A stretch of DNA of 64,000 nt from Seriola aureovittata (GCF_021018895.1 NC_079387.1:1033083-1097082); one strand, 5' to 3'. Counted from the first letter of the stretch, positions 48,806-60,264 are shown. Program-made: numbers and translations. Notes: a model not told the origin generated them from the sequence alone.

Positions 48806-48835
48806 CATTTAATACACGTGGAGGTGTATTAAATG
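48806..48835. other. Perfect hairpin 1: 12-bp arms, 6-base loop
   Basis: CATTTAATACAC (48806-48817) is exactly complementary in reverse to 48824-48835, with GTGGAG as the loop. It lies 74 bp upstream of a longer hairpin. It may form a cruciform or an RNA stem; function is unknown. Confidence 0.75.
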
Positions 48836-48908
48836 TGTAATAACTACATGATTCTGTATTCTTATGGAGCCTATTTTACTCACAAATTCTCTCTTCTAAA
48901 TGTGATTC

Positions 48909-48967
48909 AGATTCAGGTAAAAGCCAATAACTGTCTAAATGACAGTTATTGGCTTTTACCCGGATCT
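48909..48967. other. Hairpin 2: 20-bp perfect arms extended to about 27 pairs, 5-base loop
   Basis: The 20 bases at 48916-48935 are the exact reverse complement of 48941-48960, separated by TAAAT. Outside this, one A/C mismatch is followed by six more pairs (one G-T) to 48909/48967. The transcript of either strand would fold into a near-perfect stem. The 5-base loop is short for a usual microRNA precursor. A recent inverted duplication, a short foldback element or a small-RNA hairpin are alternatives. Confidence 0.85.
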
Positions 48968-49333
48968 ACCTCATCACTGAGCTCATACAGTCAATGTAAG
49001 TGCTTTCTGTGTTTCACATAACATAGTCAACATAGAACCATTTTTTTCACAGAGCCCTACAAACACACCCACACCCTCTCCTCCATCAAATATTTATGTA
49101 TTAAATTGTGCATTTCACAAAGTCTCCATTGTTGTTGAGAGGTGATTATCTTCACTGATTTTTGACGTCTTGGTATTTCTGGATGCTTCCTGTTTATTTA
49201 GGTCAATGGAAAGCTCTAAACTGTAAAAGTCTGCAATAAACCTGCGGCTCTGACATCTTTTCTTCTGATTGTTTCGGTGATCCCAGGCATTGTGGATGTG
49301 TGGCTGAAGGTTCGTGACTAGGTTAAGTGCTTG

Positions 49334-49454
<121 letters not shown>

Positions 49455-49569
49455 ACATTCCTGTTTGGCTCACATGGATGTAAATACAGATGTATGTGGG
49501 TGTGAGTGAGAGCTTTTGCGCTGTATGTGTATTTTTGTGTGCTTATCTCTATGTAAGAGAGAAAAAAAA

Positions 49570-49570
<1 letters not shown>

Positions 49571-49629
<59 letters not shown>

Positions 49630-49658
49630 CGTGCGTGTGTAAGTGTATGTGTGTTTGT
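49571..49658. repeat. (TG)n microsatellite
   Basis: A pure TG run to about 49626 is followed by degenerate TG-like text (TATGCGTGCG, TAAGTGTATG, TTTG). It lies 117 bp after the previous array, so the two may derive from one longer array. Confidence 0.96.
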
Positions 49659-49659
49659 G

Positions 49660-49810
49660 GGGAACAGGGCAGCGGCCCATGTCGTCCCAGGCCTCCTTCA
49701 TTTAATTGGAAATGTAGATTGTTGAGTCAGCGTCAGGGCTCTAATCAGGGGCCTGTCTCTGAATCTAAGGGGACTTTATTGAAGTAAATCCAAATCACAG
49801 GCGACCAAAA
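49660..49810. promoter_or_regulatory. Candidate conserved regulatory block
   Basis: Immediately after the TG array the sequence turns into balanced unique DNA with CATTTAATTGG (49699-49709) and CTCTAATCAGGGG. The abrupt change suggests constraint on the unique side. Confidence 0.35.
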
Positions 49811-49814
49811 TCGT

Positions 49815-50925
49815 CACTGTTGACTGTGAAGATCATTTAAAAGACGTAGTGTGTGTTGTGAAGGACACGAGTCAGTTCAGAGGATGGAGTTGAGTCCTTT
49901 CAGTGTATTATACTTCCAGGAAATCAGCTCAGTAAAAGACAAGTAGTACGACGGCTGTTTAATGGTTTCACCCTTGTGAAAAGAAAAATATCTTCCATGT
50001 TTTCCACCGGTAACAGAGCAGTCAGACAGGCACAATACCCAACTGATGACAACATGTTTTCTGATGGGAGAGAAGTTTGTCCTAATTTATCCAGAACCAC
50101 TTAACCAGGACTACTGAAATAACCAGAAGTAAACAACTGATAAACTGAATAGTTATCCAATTTATGGTGGAGAAAATGTAGATACCATACAACAAAATTT
50201 GTAGTAACATCTATTACAAGGTGATGAAATTGAACCTATTTCTGCATCATTACACAGCCTGAACCCTGATGTCTCTTTGATGTGCTATTTAAATAACAGA
50301 ACATCACATTTTGACCTTGAACTGACTCTTTACAAAGATCTGTGCATACACAGTCCACAGTCCTGTTGTACATTCACCTATTGCAAGAAAATGTCATCCT
50401 GTAACAATAAAACTCAATCACAATGACAGCCACAATCCCTTGACAGCACTGACATGGGTTGCTAAGTGTGTTAAGATGCCAAAAAGTGTTGTGTGACGTA
50501 TTAAACAATGGAAAAATATGTCTATGTGTATGAGTGGATTAATTCAAGGTTACAGCCTTTGATTCGGGGCCTAACTGTCTTGCTTCTGCAGCAGAGAAAA
50601 GGAAAATGACCATTTTGTCTTTCAGGGACCGACACAAAAAAAGAACAATGTGGAGATTGTTCCCTTAATTTTCAACCAGCTGGAAAAAACGTATCTGAAA
50701 ACATACACGTATTTAGGTACTTGTGAAGTGACAGGAGAATCTGGTCCACCTAGCCACTTGCAAAACTCAAACTGCACTAGCATTCCTGTAAACCTCTTAG
50801 GACATTTTGCAACAACAAGGGCACATTCTTATCACATGGCGCTTACCACATGTGTGATTTATTACATTTACCTCATACAAGAAAATGTCATCCTTTTATC
50901 CCAAGACACCTCGTGACAATACCAT
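49815..50925. other. AT-rich non-coding stretch with a small local duplication
   Basis: No gene is supported. The 17-bp word CAAGAAAATGTCATCCT occurs at 50384-50400 and 50878-50894, each preceded by a similar ACATT-ACCT context, so a diverged local duplication is likely. The 88-aa frame at 50650-50916 covers the second copy. Confidence 0.45.
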
Positions 50926-50929
50926 TCAC

Positions 50930-51295
50930 AATGCTTTGAATCGCACGCCTCCTTTTGTCCCGCTCTCAATGCCAAATTGCATTTGTTCCAAGTGTCACGT
51001 TAATGTATGAAAAGTTTAAGATGTCACTGGCATAATCTGACAGCAGAGGTTTTAGTTAAAGCAAACGTGTCATATTGTACTTCTATTAGCAGGTCGCCAT
51101 TGCACTATTAGTGACATCCCCAAGTCACTGGCGTGTCACCTTAATTTAAAGTTAAGCACTGTGACAGTTTAATATGCCAGGGAGATGAAAGCCCCCTCTG
51201 TTTCAGCGCCACGTCAAACCTTTTTCAAATGGGCGATAAATAGGGCTTATTGTTTCAGCAATTGAGAGGAACTGTCTGTCTAATGTGCCTTTATT
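50930..51295. promoter_or_regulatory. Candidate conserved regulatory block
   Basis: About 360 bp of balanced, repeat-free sequence includes CCTTAATTTAAAGTTAAG (51139-51156) and GGGCGATAAATAGGGC. It ends at a C-rich run (51297-51319). It is one of the longest uninterrupted enhancer-like blocks in the window. Confidence 0.4.
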
Positions 51296-51296
51296 T

Positions 51297-51319
51297 CCCC
51301 CCTCCACCCCCCACCCCCC
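51297..51319 (-). repeat. C-rich run with G-quadruplex potential on the minus strand
   Basis: Three runs of six C are separated by short spacers. The minus strand could form a G-quadruplex. It marks the boundary of the preceding candidate block. Confidence 0.7.
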
Positions 51320-51359
51320 ATCTTCCTCTACCTCCTCTCTCTCTTATGGAGATTTTGTT

Positions 51360-52250
51360 TTCAAGCTTGAGCGGCACTACCTAGAGGTTGAAGATTACGC
51401 TTTGAACACAGGCTAAGTGTCTGTCAGCCAAGGGTCGGGCTCAGCTAAGTTGAGGAGAAAGAGAGAGGGGGATATGACTTTCAACGCTGAAACTAGAATA
51501 CAAATCACAGCGTTTGTCTCTAAGCCTTTTCCTGTCTTTCCCTCTTCTTTTCCTTCTCACAACCATCAAGCCACAAACCTAATCCACCCCCCTGAACTTT
51601 GACTCAATTTACAGAGGACAATAGCCAGTCATGGTAGCAAATACAGATCAGTCCTTCAAACGGGCAGACAGTTACTTCGCTCCTATGAAATTGACCTGGG
51701 TTGATTATTCTGCTGCACATGCAGGGAGCTTTAGGCGAGGAAACACTGAGCTTCGCCTCCATCTTTTACCAACTCCTGCGAGGGCCTTGCACCTCCCTGA
51801 AGGCCAGTTCCTTCCCTGTGACTACTGAACCATATATACAAATTGCCGTCAATAATTTCAGTGGTGGCCACGGACAGCCTTGTCTTGTTGGAACGTAAAA
51901 ACGAGGGCGCCTCACTGTGGGTGTCCTCTGACACGTCATTAGTGATGGGGGAGGTTGAAGTGACACAGGTTGCTCACTCAACAGAAACCAACTCCCATTA
52001 AGAGAAAACACAGCAAAGACCATCCTTGAGTCCCCCCCCCCACCCTCCTGTCCTCAGGCTACAGGTGGGCAATTTCTATGGCTGCACAAAAAGGGGCCTG
52101 GGGGATCCTGGCGTCAAGATAAGGAGGACTATTAGACCAGGGAAGGGTGGTGATGGAGGTGTTGGGCAGCAAGGAGGGGGGGGGTATTCACCGCATCAGG
52201 CGAGTCCGTTTGTTTTTCCACTCTCCCTCCTTCCCTTCCTCCCCCCATCT
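51360..52250. other. Non-coding stretch, GC-moderate
   Basis: Frames up to 88 aa overlap on both strands with no family. C-rich (52031-52041) and G-rich (52165-52185) runs flank ordinary unique sequence. Parts may be constrained, but no motif cluster stands out. Confidence 0.35.
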
Positions 52251-52259
52251 TTTATACGA

Positions 52260-52420
52260 GGTGGAGGAAAAACGAGGTGCCGTGAAGCTTGAAAGAGTGC
52301 CTGACATCTGAAGTCTTCTGATAGCTCCCCGCGATGCTCGGGAAAAAATTAACTCTGACGCCCAGATCAAGCCTCAGGAGCTTAATTACATCAAAGAGAA
52401 AAGGATCCTTGTTAGATTCA
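52260..52420. promoter_or_regulatory. Candidate conserved regulatory block
   Basis: Balanced, repeat-free sequence ends in GCTTAATTACATC (52380-52392). It is placed between low-complexity flanks (a C/T run upstream, A-rich and a TG array downstream). Confidence 0.37.
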
Positions 52421-52519
52421 ATCCAAACAAAAAAAGAAAAAAATGATCAGTAGTTTTCAAGGCTTTGTTTGACATTGAGAAGACGTGAATGTAAAAATAA
52501 GAGGAGAAAGTGCGTGTAT

Positions 52520-52520
<1 letters not shown>

Positions 52521-52574
<54 letters not shown>
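52521..52574. repeat. (TG)n microsatellite
   Basis: Fifty-four bases are pure TG. It generates false frames in all readings (Cys/Val plus, His/Thr minus). Confidence 0.97.
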
Positions 52575-52575
<1 letters not shown>

Positions 52576-52789
52576 AGGGGATACAAAAAGAGAGAGGAAG
52601 TTTGTTGTGCAGAGAGGCTCGTAGGAAGACAAGAAGAGCAGGGATTATCAAAAGAAGACAAGTCATTCAAGGGTGGAGTGTCATAAAATCAGGTTTGTGC
52701 ATGATGCCAGCACACATCAAGTAAAAATAAAGTGACCACCACGAATGTCCAGAGAAGACAAAACAGCAGTTCTTCCACTACAAAAAAAG

Positions 52790-52935
52790 GTAGCTTCACA
52801 GGGGCCCGCCCCTCCCCCTCGGCCATCCTATTGACAGGGATGACAACGGTCCCATGACGCACCATTATCCTTGACCGTCAAGCCGACATCAAATGGGCAG
52901 GGAGCTGTCCCTGTCAAGACAGAGAAAGAAAGGCC
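52790..52935. promoter_or_regulatory. Candidate conserved regulatory block
   Basis: Compact GC-balanced sequence contains CCTATTGACAGGGATGAC and CCATTATCCTTGACCGTCAA words and no repeats. Overlapping minus (60 aa) and plus (88 aa) frames have no family. GACAG/CTGTC words recur (TTGACAGG, CCTGTCAA), fitting TALE-homeodomain (MEIS/PBX-type TGACAG) sites. Confidence 0.38.
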
Positions 52936-52939
52936 TCTC

Positions 52940-53280
52940 AAAAAGTACAGAGCTGCTGAGAGAGAAGAAGAAGAGACAGCAAGAACGAGAGCAGAGCTTG
53001 TTACATACATTGCTTTCCACCTTGCTTTGTCAAAACAGGCTTATTCAGTGTGTACACAAGCCTTGAGGGATGTTTCTTTTAAGAGAGAGGGAAAGAAAGG
53101 CGAGAGACAGGATAAAGAATCAGACATACAGACATGAATCCAACGACTTGTTCTCTCTCCAAGGGGGCGATGCTCTGCATATGTTTACGCAAACCTTTAC
53201 TTCGCACTTGAAATGGAAGAGGGAGAAAAGCAAAAAAAAAAAGAAGTGTAGTGGGTTTTGATGGGGGGAGCTTTGAAGCG
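52940..53280. other. Purine-rich non-coding stretch
   Basis: The plus strand is purine-rich (AGAGAGAAGAAG-type text), giving charged frames that I regard as compositional. No gene or repeat family is recognised. Confidence 0.4.
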
Positions 53281-53284
53281 AGAT

Positions 53285-53600
53285 AAAACAAACCGCTCCT
53301 CTGCAATGCACGTCGTCTCGTCTTTGTGATGTTAAAAGCAAATTGATAAACAAGGGCTCTTGCTTTCAAGGGGTCCTGTCACAAATTCAGGGTGTAGAGG
53401 CTTCTCACTTTCATCAGCCAAGGAGTCCCACATAAGTAAACTCTCGCTTAGCTACAGCACAACTTTCCTTGTTCTGATGCCGCTCATTATTATAGAGCAT
53501 TTACTTCCAAATAAAAAAAGTCTCACTAGCTCCAGGCAGGCACTTCAGAGCGGTAACCAATCACCTTTCCAAATACTTGCACTGGTTTGGAAAAGAAAGG
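53285..53600. promoter_or_regulatory. Candidate conserved regulatory block
   Basis: Unique, balanced sequence runs between purine-rich and AT-rich flanks. An 84-aa frame (53360-53614) overlaps it but has no features. It is called on composition. Confidence 0.25.
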
Positions 53601-53619
53601 AATTGATGTTTTGAAAATG

Positions 53620-54215
53620 AGTCTGTGTCCCTGTTCAGACAGAGATGAAAACTGAGAGGCTAAAATCTACATGATGTGTGTTTTGGAGACAGAGAAAGTG
53701 CAGGACCTGAGGCTGCTGTAGCACACAGGCAAAAAATTATAAAACGTGAAATAATTTAGTTAAATTTGGTCTATGAATTTTGTTATTCCTATAGTTTAGG
53801 CGAATAAAATTAGTTTCACAAGAGATAATTTACTCTTCTGCTTTGGCAATATAATGAACAGGATCTGGTGAAGAGTAGACAGACCCACCTAAATAATTTG
53901 TGATCATCAGCAGCTTGGGCCAAGGCACGATAATGCACAGTGACAATCAATTAATATAACACAGGAAAAAGGAGAAAGCACAGAGGTCACTGTACATGGA
54001 TTGCATTTACACAACAATATATGTAGTCAAATGTAGTCATGTTCAGTTGTGGCAGGCAGCCAAATAGTTGAGTTAGCTGTTACAACATGAAAATAATCCA
54101 TGCCCGTTAAACCAGTTGCTTTAGCTTGTATATAGCATATATACAATGTTAGTTATGGGATATGTAAATCAGAAAAAGCTCATCTGTCATTTCAGTAAGA
54201 CTCAAAAGGTGACTA
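53620..54215. other. AT-rich non-coding stretch
   Basis: Nothing is supported: no gene, simple repeat or recognised transposon. Confidence 0.5.
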
Positions 54216-54219
54216 ATAG

Positions 54220-54585
54220 GAATATGGACAATATAATGCCAGTTTTAGCTGCAGGGCACAAGTTATATGCCAGACCTGGCTCCAAATACAATCTGAAAAG
54301 CCTCCAAATGCATTTATTAAGACTGCCTGTCTTGAGCAGCAATGTGTCAGAGATGCAAACAATTTGGGTATCCAGACAGCCTGAAGCAAGCGCTCTGAGT
54401 AATTAAGTGTTTCTATTTTAATTTGGCCCACGGCTAAGATGACTGCAGCCGTCTGCTGTCGATGTGGACGCAGGGGCCAAAACCCAGGACGAGTCAACAT
54501 CACAATCTGAAGGATGCAGCATTGATGATAATGGATCTTGCACTCAACTTTATTCCACCAAGGATTGTGTTTTAAGTGGTGTGAA
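54220..54585. promoter_or_regulatory. Candidate conserved regulatory block
   Basis: Balanced unique sequence includes GAGTAATTAAGTG (54397-54409) followed by TTTTAATTTGG. The minus strand carries a 126-aa open frame (54213-54593) with no known domain. Its length over unique DNA makes it the least easily dismissed frame in this area, but no splice or promoter context supports it. Confidence 0.38.
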
Positions 54586-54589
54586 AATG

Positions 54590-55355
54590 TCACCTAAATT
54601 TGTACATCAATTTTTTTTCTTGATAATTACAATAATAATAATGATAAGCAGTGAGGGAGAACATCACAAGATGTTTTTTTCTACTTGGATAATTGTATAT
54701 ACAGCTTTGTTTAATTGAGTTTTGTTTTGTGGCACCTGACCATAAAACAGCAAATAAAGAGGTCACAGGCAGATTTCACAGTCAAAACCACAATAAAAAC
54801 CAAGAGAAAAGACTAAATTCACCAAATAACAGCTTGGATGAACTCAACCATCAGGACACCAGAATACATAGAAACAGCCTTAAGGTCTTTAATGGAAGAA
54901 TTTCATGGCTGACACCTGTTTTAAATTAACTATATGAATGACTCTCTGGTCAAAGAATTGTCTAGAAAACCTTTTTAAACCTTAACTGAGGGACTGCCCG
55001 TTTGCCAACTTATTGCAACTGTCCAAAGCAATTAATTAAATGTTGTAATTCAGATTTTCCACTATCCCTACAAGTCAGAACAACACCAGTGACCACTAAC
55101 TGAGAACAAGTTTAGATCCAGTCTTTCAAACATTCAAAAATAACATCAGTTATATTCTTATATTCCCATTTCCAATGCCCAGAGTGAGGCTAAAACAACA
55201 CTGTTCTCCTCATTAAAGTCATAAGAAATCATGTAATTTCTTCAAGAATAAGCTGTTGATACCTATATCTTATATCAAATAATCCACGACAGACTTAGCT
55301 CTTTTTTGGACATGCCACCTAAACAGCGACTGAAACACATACTCTGAGATTCAGT
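54590..55355. other. AT-rich non-coding stretch
   Basis: Poly-T (54611-54618) and ATAATAATAATG text are the only notable features. No gene is recognised. Confidence 0.5.
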
Positions 55356-55359
55356 CTCC

Positions 55360-55860
55360 ACTAACAACCTCGTTGGCATTCAGCTCTCAAAGATTCATGA
55401 GCGGGCCAGTCAGACGGGCCAGTCTAATCACGACGAAAACACCACAGGCCATCGGCCCGGCTTGCAGTTGCTGAATTCAGTGATACGCCCATAATAGCAT
55501 GCTTAACCTTTGAACGAGACATGTGTGAGGCCAATTCCTGTCGACCCAGACATCTCGTCAGGGTTCTGTCTCGCCGGCAAGGCCTCAGTCATCGCTTGAG
55601 CTTTAACCATCAGTAGCCAGATCAACCGCTGGCCCCGGGGGTGAACAGGCACCCCTACTGGGTGTCATGTTGGACCCCCTCCTGCTGGCTGGAGCCTTCG
55701 TCCCTCTACTGATGAGGGAGGAAAGAGCGCCGGGTTGTAGTGGCACTGGGCTAAGACGGCTTTGTCGCCTGGTCTCTGAGGGGATTTCACACACCCCCCA
55801 GCTACAACCTCTTGCACCTACATACATCTTAAAATATGTGGTGTGCTGATCCTGCAGCTC
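55360..55860. other. GC-rich island with a 120-aa minus-strand frame, unassigned
   Basis: This 500-bp island is the most GC-rich non-repetitive sequence of the last third. On the minus strand a 120-aa frame (55603-55965) crosses it, and a 60-aa plus frame overlaps (55667-55849). I recognise no protein family. CGGGCC/GGGCCAGTC words recur near 55404-55424 (a small direct repeat). It could be an unrecognised exon, a CpG-type regulatory element or a decayed repeat. Confidence 0.35.
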
Positions 55861-55869
55861 CAACACAAG

Positions 55870-57875
55870 CACAGCAAGATTTTCATGGACAAGAAACATA
55901 CTGCACAAGTATAAATTGTCCAAACTACATGTTGAAATAAAGACATTCAAATGCTGCCAAAACAACTGTCACTTCATATCTTTTGACCCTAAAAAATCAC
56001 TTGATGAGAGCTGAATGGGGTTAGATATTTTTGCCTGTCTTGGCCTTATAAAAAATCTGTGTGCAGTTCACCTGTGTCATTCATACCTAATGAACACTGA
56101 CTGGACAGCTGAGTGATGAAGTTAAAAAAACAATTGTAAAAAGTTGCTTTTGTTAGTTGAATTATCACCTACCAACCTGTGTGTTTCATTATTCACACAT
56201 AATGCAAATGTGTTGATTAATGCATTTTAACAATACACGTTAGACCACTGCTTCAACTTTAAGAGATGGAAATTGAAAATGTTAAGAAAAGGACATCGGG
56301 CAGCAAAAAGAGTGATTCAGGATTAGTGTCAACAGGCAACCTTTCTGTTCACTAAAATATAATACTGTGCTGTATCATGCCCCACCCCACCCCTCCTCAG
56401 CACATCTTATTTTTCTGCCTGTAAGTGTTGAAAAACCTGTTGTTGTTTGCCCTTCAGCAGCCCTGACTGAAGACTGCAGTGTCTGGCAATTATTGATGAA
56501 CTTTTCAAAGTGTTCGTAATTGGACTGGACACAGAATAAAGTTTTGACAGTTATTTTTGTTGTGCATATTCAAGGAACAGGCTGTGGAAAAATGATGTTT
56601 ATGGCTTCTGAAGAAACATTTGGCAGCCAACGGTCATTAAGAGGAGCCCCGCCAAGTGAAAAGTTGCACTCTTTACCAAAATACACACAAACTCAAGACA
56701 TAAATACTCAGAAGGGAAATGCTGCATGCTTGCCTGAACTAACTCCAGCTTTCTATCATAATTTCATCAATTGCTCCTGAAGTCTATGATATAGAGAGCA
56801 ATGCACCAACTGTGAAGAGAGCAAACATATTTCCTGGGCCAAATGTGCAATGAAAACCCATTTTATTTTCAATAAATGCAGTCATATTGTATCCGGTGTC
56901 ATTTATTGAGTTAATGCAATCAACAGAAAAATATCACTGCTTTCAGACAGAAATCTATTATTCAAATTATTCATTTAGCAGGTCCCAATTTTTATAAAAC
57001 CAAATCAATACTCAAATAATCCCATCAATTTTTCAGGCAGTGTTAAACAAAAACAATATAATTAAAGGTTCATGAACTTGCAGTTGGATACTGTAGCTCA
57101 TTATTTTAAAGAGCGATGTCCAAAATGTGCCCACAGTACCGACTACTAAAAAGAATCAAATACCAAAACTTGGAACAGAATTCTTGGTCAGACATTTAGT
57201 CTTGTCTTATCACATAATTACTGATCTTGATCATCATTTCGGTCAGTTTAGACTGTGTGTTATGAAGGCAAAGTTCTTGTACAGCTCATTCTGTTTTGCA
57301 AAACATCAAACACAGATGTATTTGAGAAGTTTGTCTTATTTTGCTGAATGAAAAAAAGGGTTTTGGGGACATTCACATTCCTCACAGTAGACATAAAAAA
57401 AAGTTTTGGTGTCAGTACTGAGGAGTCCATCATTGTAAAGAAAAATGACAGCATTTGTCATTTGTTTACAATTTGTTTCAATTAAAGTTTAGTTACCTGA
57501 CAAGGACTGATTGCTTTTGTCCGTCAGGAACAAAGGTGAAAGTATCATGATGTTATTAGTGCTGACATTTTCTTTTAAGCATGAGCACAACCTATCCCTA
57601 ACCACAAACAAGTGCTTTTTGTGCCTGAACCTGCCTGAATGTGTCATACAGTCCTACATGGGAGATTTACATGAGAAAATGCTCATGTAGTTTAACAAAG
57701 CAGTGACAAACTATTATTTAATTTGGGGCACTGTACTTGAATAATCTGACATATATATACATTTATGCATTGTAGTGCTCATTTGTAGCATTGCATGTGG
57801 CACAGCAGTACTCGCTCATCCACTCAGAAGGAGTTGGCGTGATGCATGCTAGGAGACAGGGAGGATCAAACAAAC
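55870..57875. other. Long AT-rich non-coding stretch
   Basis: No gene is supported. The part at 56440-56560 is balanced, with GGCAATTATTGATG and CGTAATTGGAC words, and may be a small regulatory element. Frames up to 86 aa show no features. Confidence 0.45.
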
Positions 57876-57879
57876 AAAA

Positions 57880-57906
57880 GAGGAGGAGAAGAAGAAGAAG
57901 AAGAAA
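57880..57906. repeat. (AAG)n microsatellite
   Basis: AGG/AAG trinucleotide repeats cover about 27 bases. The complementary strand reads as poly-Ser/Leu in two minus frames. Confidence 0.9.
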
Positions 57907-57974
57907 ACTTTTCAACACAAAACCCCTCAAAATAAAAAAAAAAAGAGACAAGCCCTGACACTGGCTCCACACTG

Positions 57975-58200
57975 TACCCGTCCAATTTGCTTTGTTCCCA
58001 GTTACCTGCCCCTGCCATCAGAGGGGGAGCCACTGGGGGCCATATTGGGGCCATCTTCGCTCCCATGGCCCCCTTTCTCGCCACAGCCTTTAAAGTCCTG
58101 CACTGCGATGTGCATGGCCTTGATGTTTGCCTTGTACCCTACATGCAAAGCTATCATTATCCATGCCTCTTGACAATCGCAGGCCCTGTCTTTGTTACAT
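57975..58200. promoter_or_regulatory. GC-rich candidate element with inverted repeat and CTCF-like words
   Basis: GGGGGCCAT (58035-58043) and its inverse ATGGCCCCC (58065-58073) face each other. Just upstream, CCATCAGAGGGGG (58015-58027) and CCACTGGGGGCC (58030-58041) are each near, but not equal to, the CTCF core. Open frames exist on both strands. It may be an insulator or enhancer; evidence is weak. Confidence 0.27.
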
Positions 58201-58209
58201 CTGCAGCTC

Positions 58210-59530
58210 TTTGCCTTGGGCTATGACATGACTGTACGGTTGATCTCTTCTCTTTTACATATCGCTCCCTGTGTCTCTCTTTCTCTCTGTTTTTCTCTAC
58301 TCAGAATGTGTACCATGTTTGAATCTAACTCTGATTTGACGACTTGGAAAATCTTTTACCTCTCAGCCTATGTGACACCTCAGCTGCTTTGATCTGTTCG
58401 GCAGTTTTCCAGATAACTCACACTATGCTCAGGCAAAAATTTGTAATGGTGTTTGACACATGCTGGCACTCAGGTTTGCTTTGTGCAATCGTGTTTTTCA
58501 CAACACTTCTTAGGGCATAAAAGACACTTAAATCCCTGACTAAAAGGTTTCAGTAAAACAGTAAAATATGTTATTTATTATTTAATCAAATCAAACGAGG
58601 CAATTTAAAAAATGTTAGAATCAGAATCTGTGTTGCACTTGTAGCAAACGTGGATGAGCCAGATTTTTGGTCTTTGTACTCAGATCACTCCTTTTTTGGC
58701 ATAATATGGGTCAGTAGCACAGAGGAAACAAGAAAAGATTAAATGCCTTGATAGGAAACAAAGAATATTGTTAAAGTCCCTCCCTTAACACAGACACACA
58801 CAGATATTTATAAGAATTTGCAACTGTCCAGTCATGTCACACACTGTCTTGACTAGTGCATTAACTCAAGTTAAAACCTAATGTCACAAAAAAGACATCT
58901 GAACACAATGATAAAGCAACGAAAACAGACAAATGTATCCCCAAAACAACATTATCTAAATGGAGTACAAGAATTCACTGCATTTGCAGATGACACCATC
59001 TGGAAGTCTGTTGTATCATAACCTTGCTGTACAACTGCAGCTTTGTTGGAAGATATCAGCTTCATCTTCTCTGAACACATCTCATTTACACAACAGACTG
59101 GAAATTAGCAGCTCTTCAGAAAATCATAATTATGGTTAAAACTTCAATATTTCTATTTCAAGAATAATGTCTGAGAGAAAAGATTGTTAGAGTGTTAAAC
59201 TATGACGGTTTTTCAATGCAGGATGACAAGTTTTTTTATGACAGATTTCCCTGTAATGCCTTGAAAAGTCAGAGCACTTAAAAAGACACGCTAGTAATTT
59301 AACACCAAAATAAGCCTTTACAATGTAATAGGAGCACATGTTTGGTCTGCTGCTCTGTTACCTGTGTGAAGTCACACAACCTGTAAATGCATCATTGAAG
59401 CTTTTACTTTTTTGTGCTTGTTATTATTGACATTTGTAAACATCCTTGAGTGTACTATAATTATTGTAGAAGAAGACAGGAGAAGAAGAGTAGTACGAAC
59501 AGCAATTAAGAGTACCTGTTAAAATATTAG
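58210..59530. other. AT-rich non-coding stretch
   Basis: No gene, recognised transposon or motif cluster is seen in this 1.3 kb. Confidence 0.5.
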
Positions 59531-59537
59531 GTTTGAT

Positions 59538-59577
59538 TGATAGATAGATAGATAGATAGATAGATTAGATAGATAGA
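59538..59577. repeat. (GATA)n microsatellite
   Basis: About ten GATA units are interrupted by one GATTAGA. Tandem GATA tracts are common in fish and offer repeated GATA-factor words. Confidence 0.95.
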
Positions 59578-59589
59578 CAAGAATTGTTT

Positions 59590-60055
59590 TGCTGATTGTC
59601 AATTTGGAGAGTTGTTTTTTTCTTTATTATGGAAGTCAATGGGTGCACCGTGCACTACAAAATCAAGTCCAATCAATTATACAAATCTCCAAAGTCTGAA
59701 TGTACCCCAGTGTGCAGTTATTTACATTTGTATTCCAGAGCTTTTAATTAGTTTAGCCTACAGTCTGCCAAAGCTCGCTTGACCTTCACTCTCTTCCTCT
59801 GCTTGACGTCTGGTTTGTATTTTTGTTCCTCAAAATTCCTCAAAAAACACACACACACCCGATTACATGCAGATACTCAGTCTGACCACAGTCCTCGAAA
59901 TTGTTAATTCTTCTATTAGGTGGGCACTTTTTAATTTTTCTTTTCATAAATAATCTGTTTTGATGCCTCCACTGTTTCCACCATTTGCACCAAAAGATAA
60001 CCCCTCTGCCCCCCACCACCTCCCACCCCCAAGGATCACAGAGAAACACCACATG
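59590..60055. other. Non-coding stretch
   Basis: AT-rich, with a C-rich patch at 60002-60031 and a CA run near 59847-59858. An 80-aa minus frame (59840-60082) has no family. Confidence 0.45.
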
Positions 60056-60059
60056 GGAA

Positions 60060-60260
60060 GTCAACAGTTCTCCTCTCGTCAAGCACAGGAGGTAGCCACC
60101 GGCGGCGTTTCACAAGCCCACCACTGATCTTCAGACGAAGGACCTGCAGCTCGCCAATCTTAAGCACTGTCAAAACCCAGAGCTGGGCTCAACGGCCTCA
60201 CCGCTGCTCTTTTCTCTGTAGTGGAGCCGAGTGCACTTAATCAGCAACCTTACCTAAAAC
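60060..60260. promoter_or_regulatory. GC-richer candidate element
   Basis: Balanced, repeat-free sequence (60085-60240) contrasts with the AT-rich flanks. No motif cluster is evident, so the call rests on composition. Confidence 0.22.
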
Positions 60261-60264
60261 TGAT

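Noticed and set aside
48909..48967. Calling hairpin 2 a microRNA gene
   Set aside because: The 5-base loop and near-perfect arms are atypical, and I recognise no known mature sequence, so it is reported as a hairpin only.
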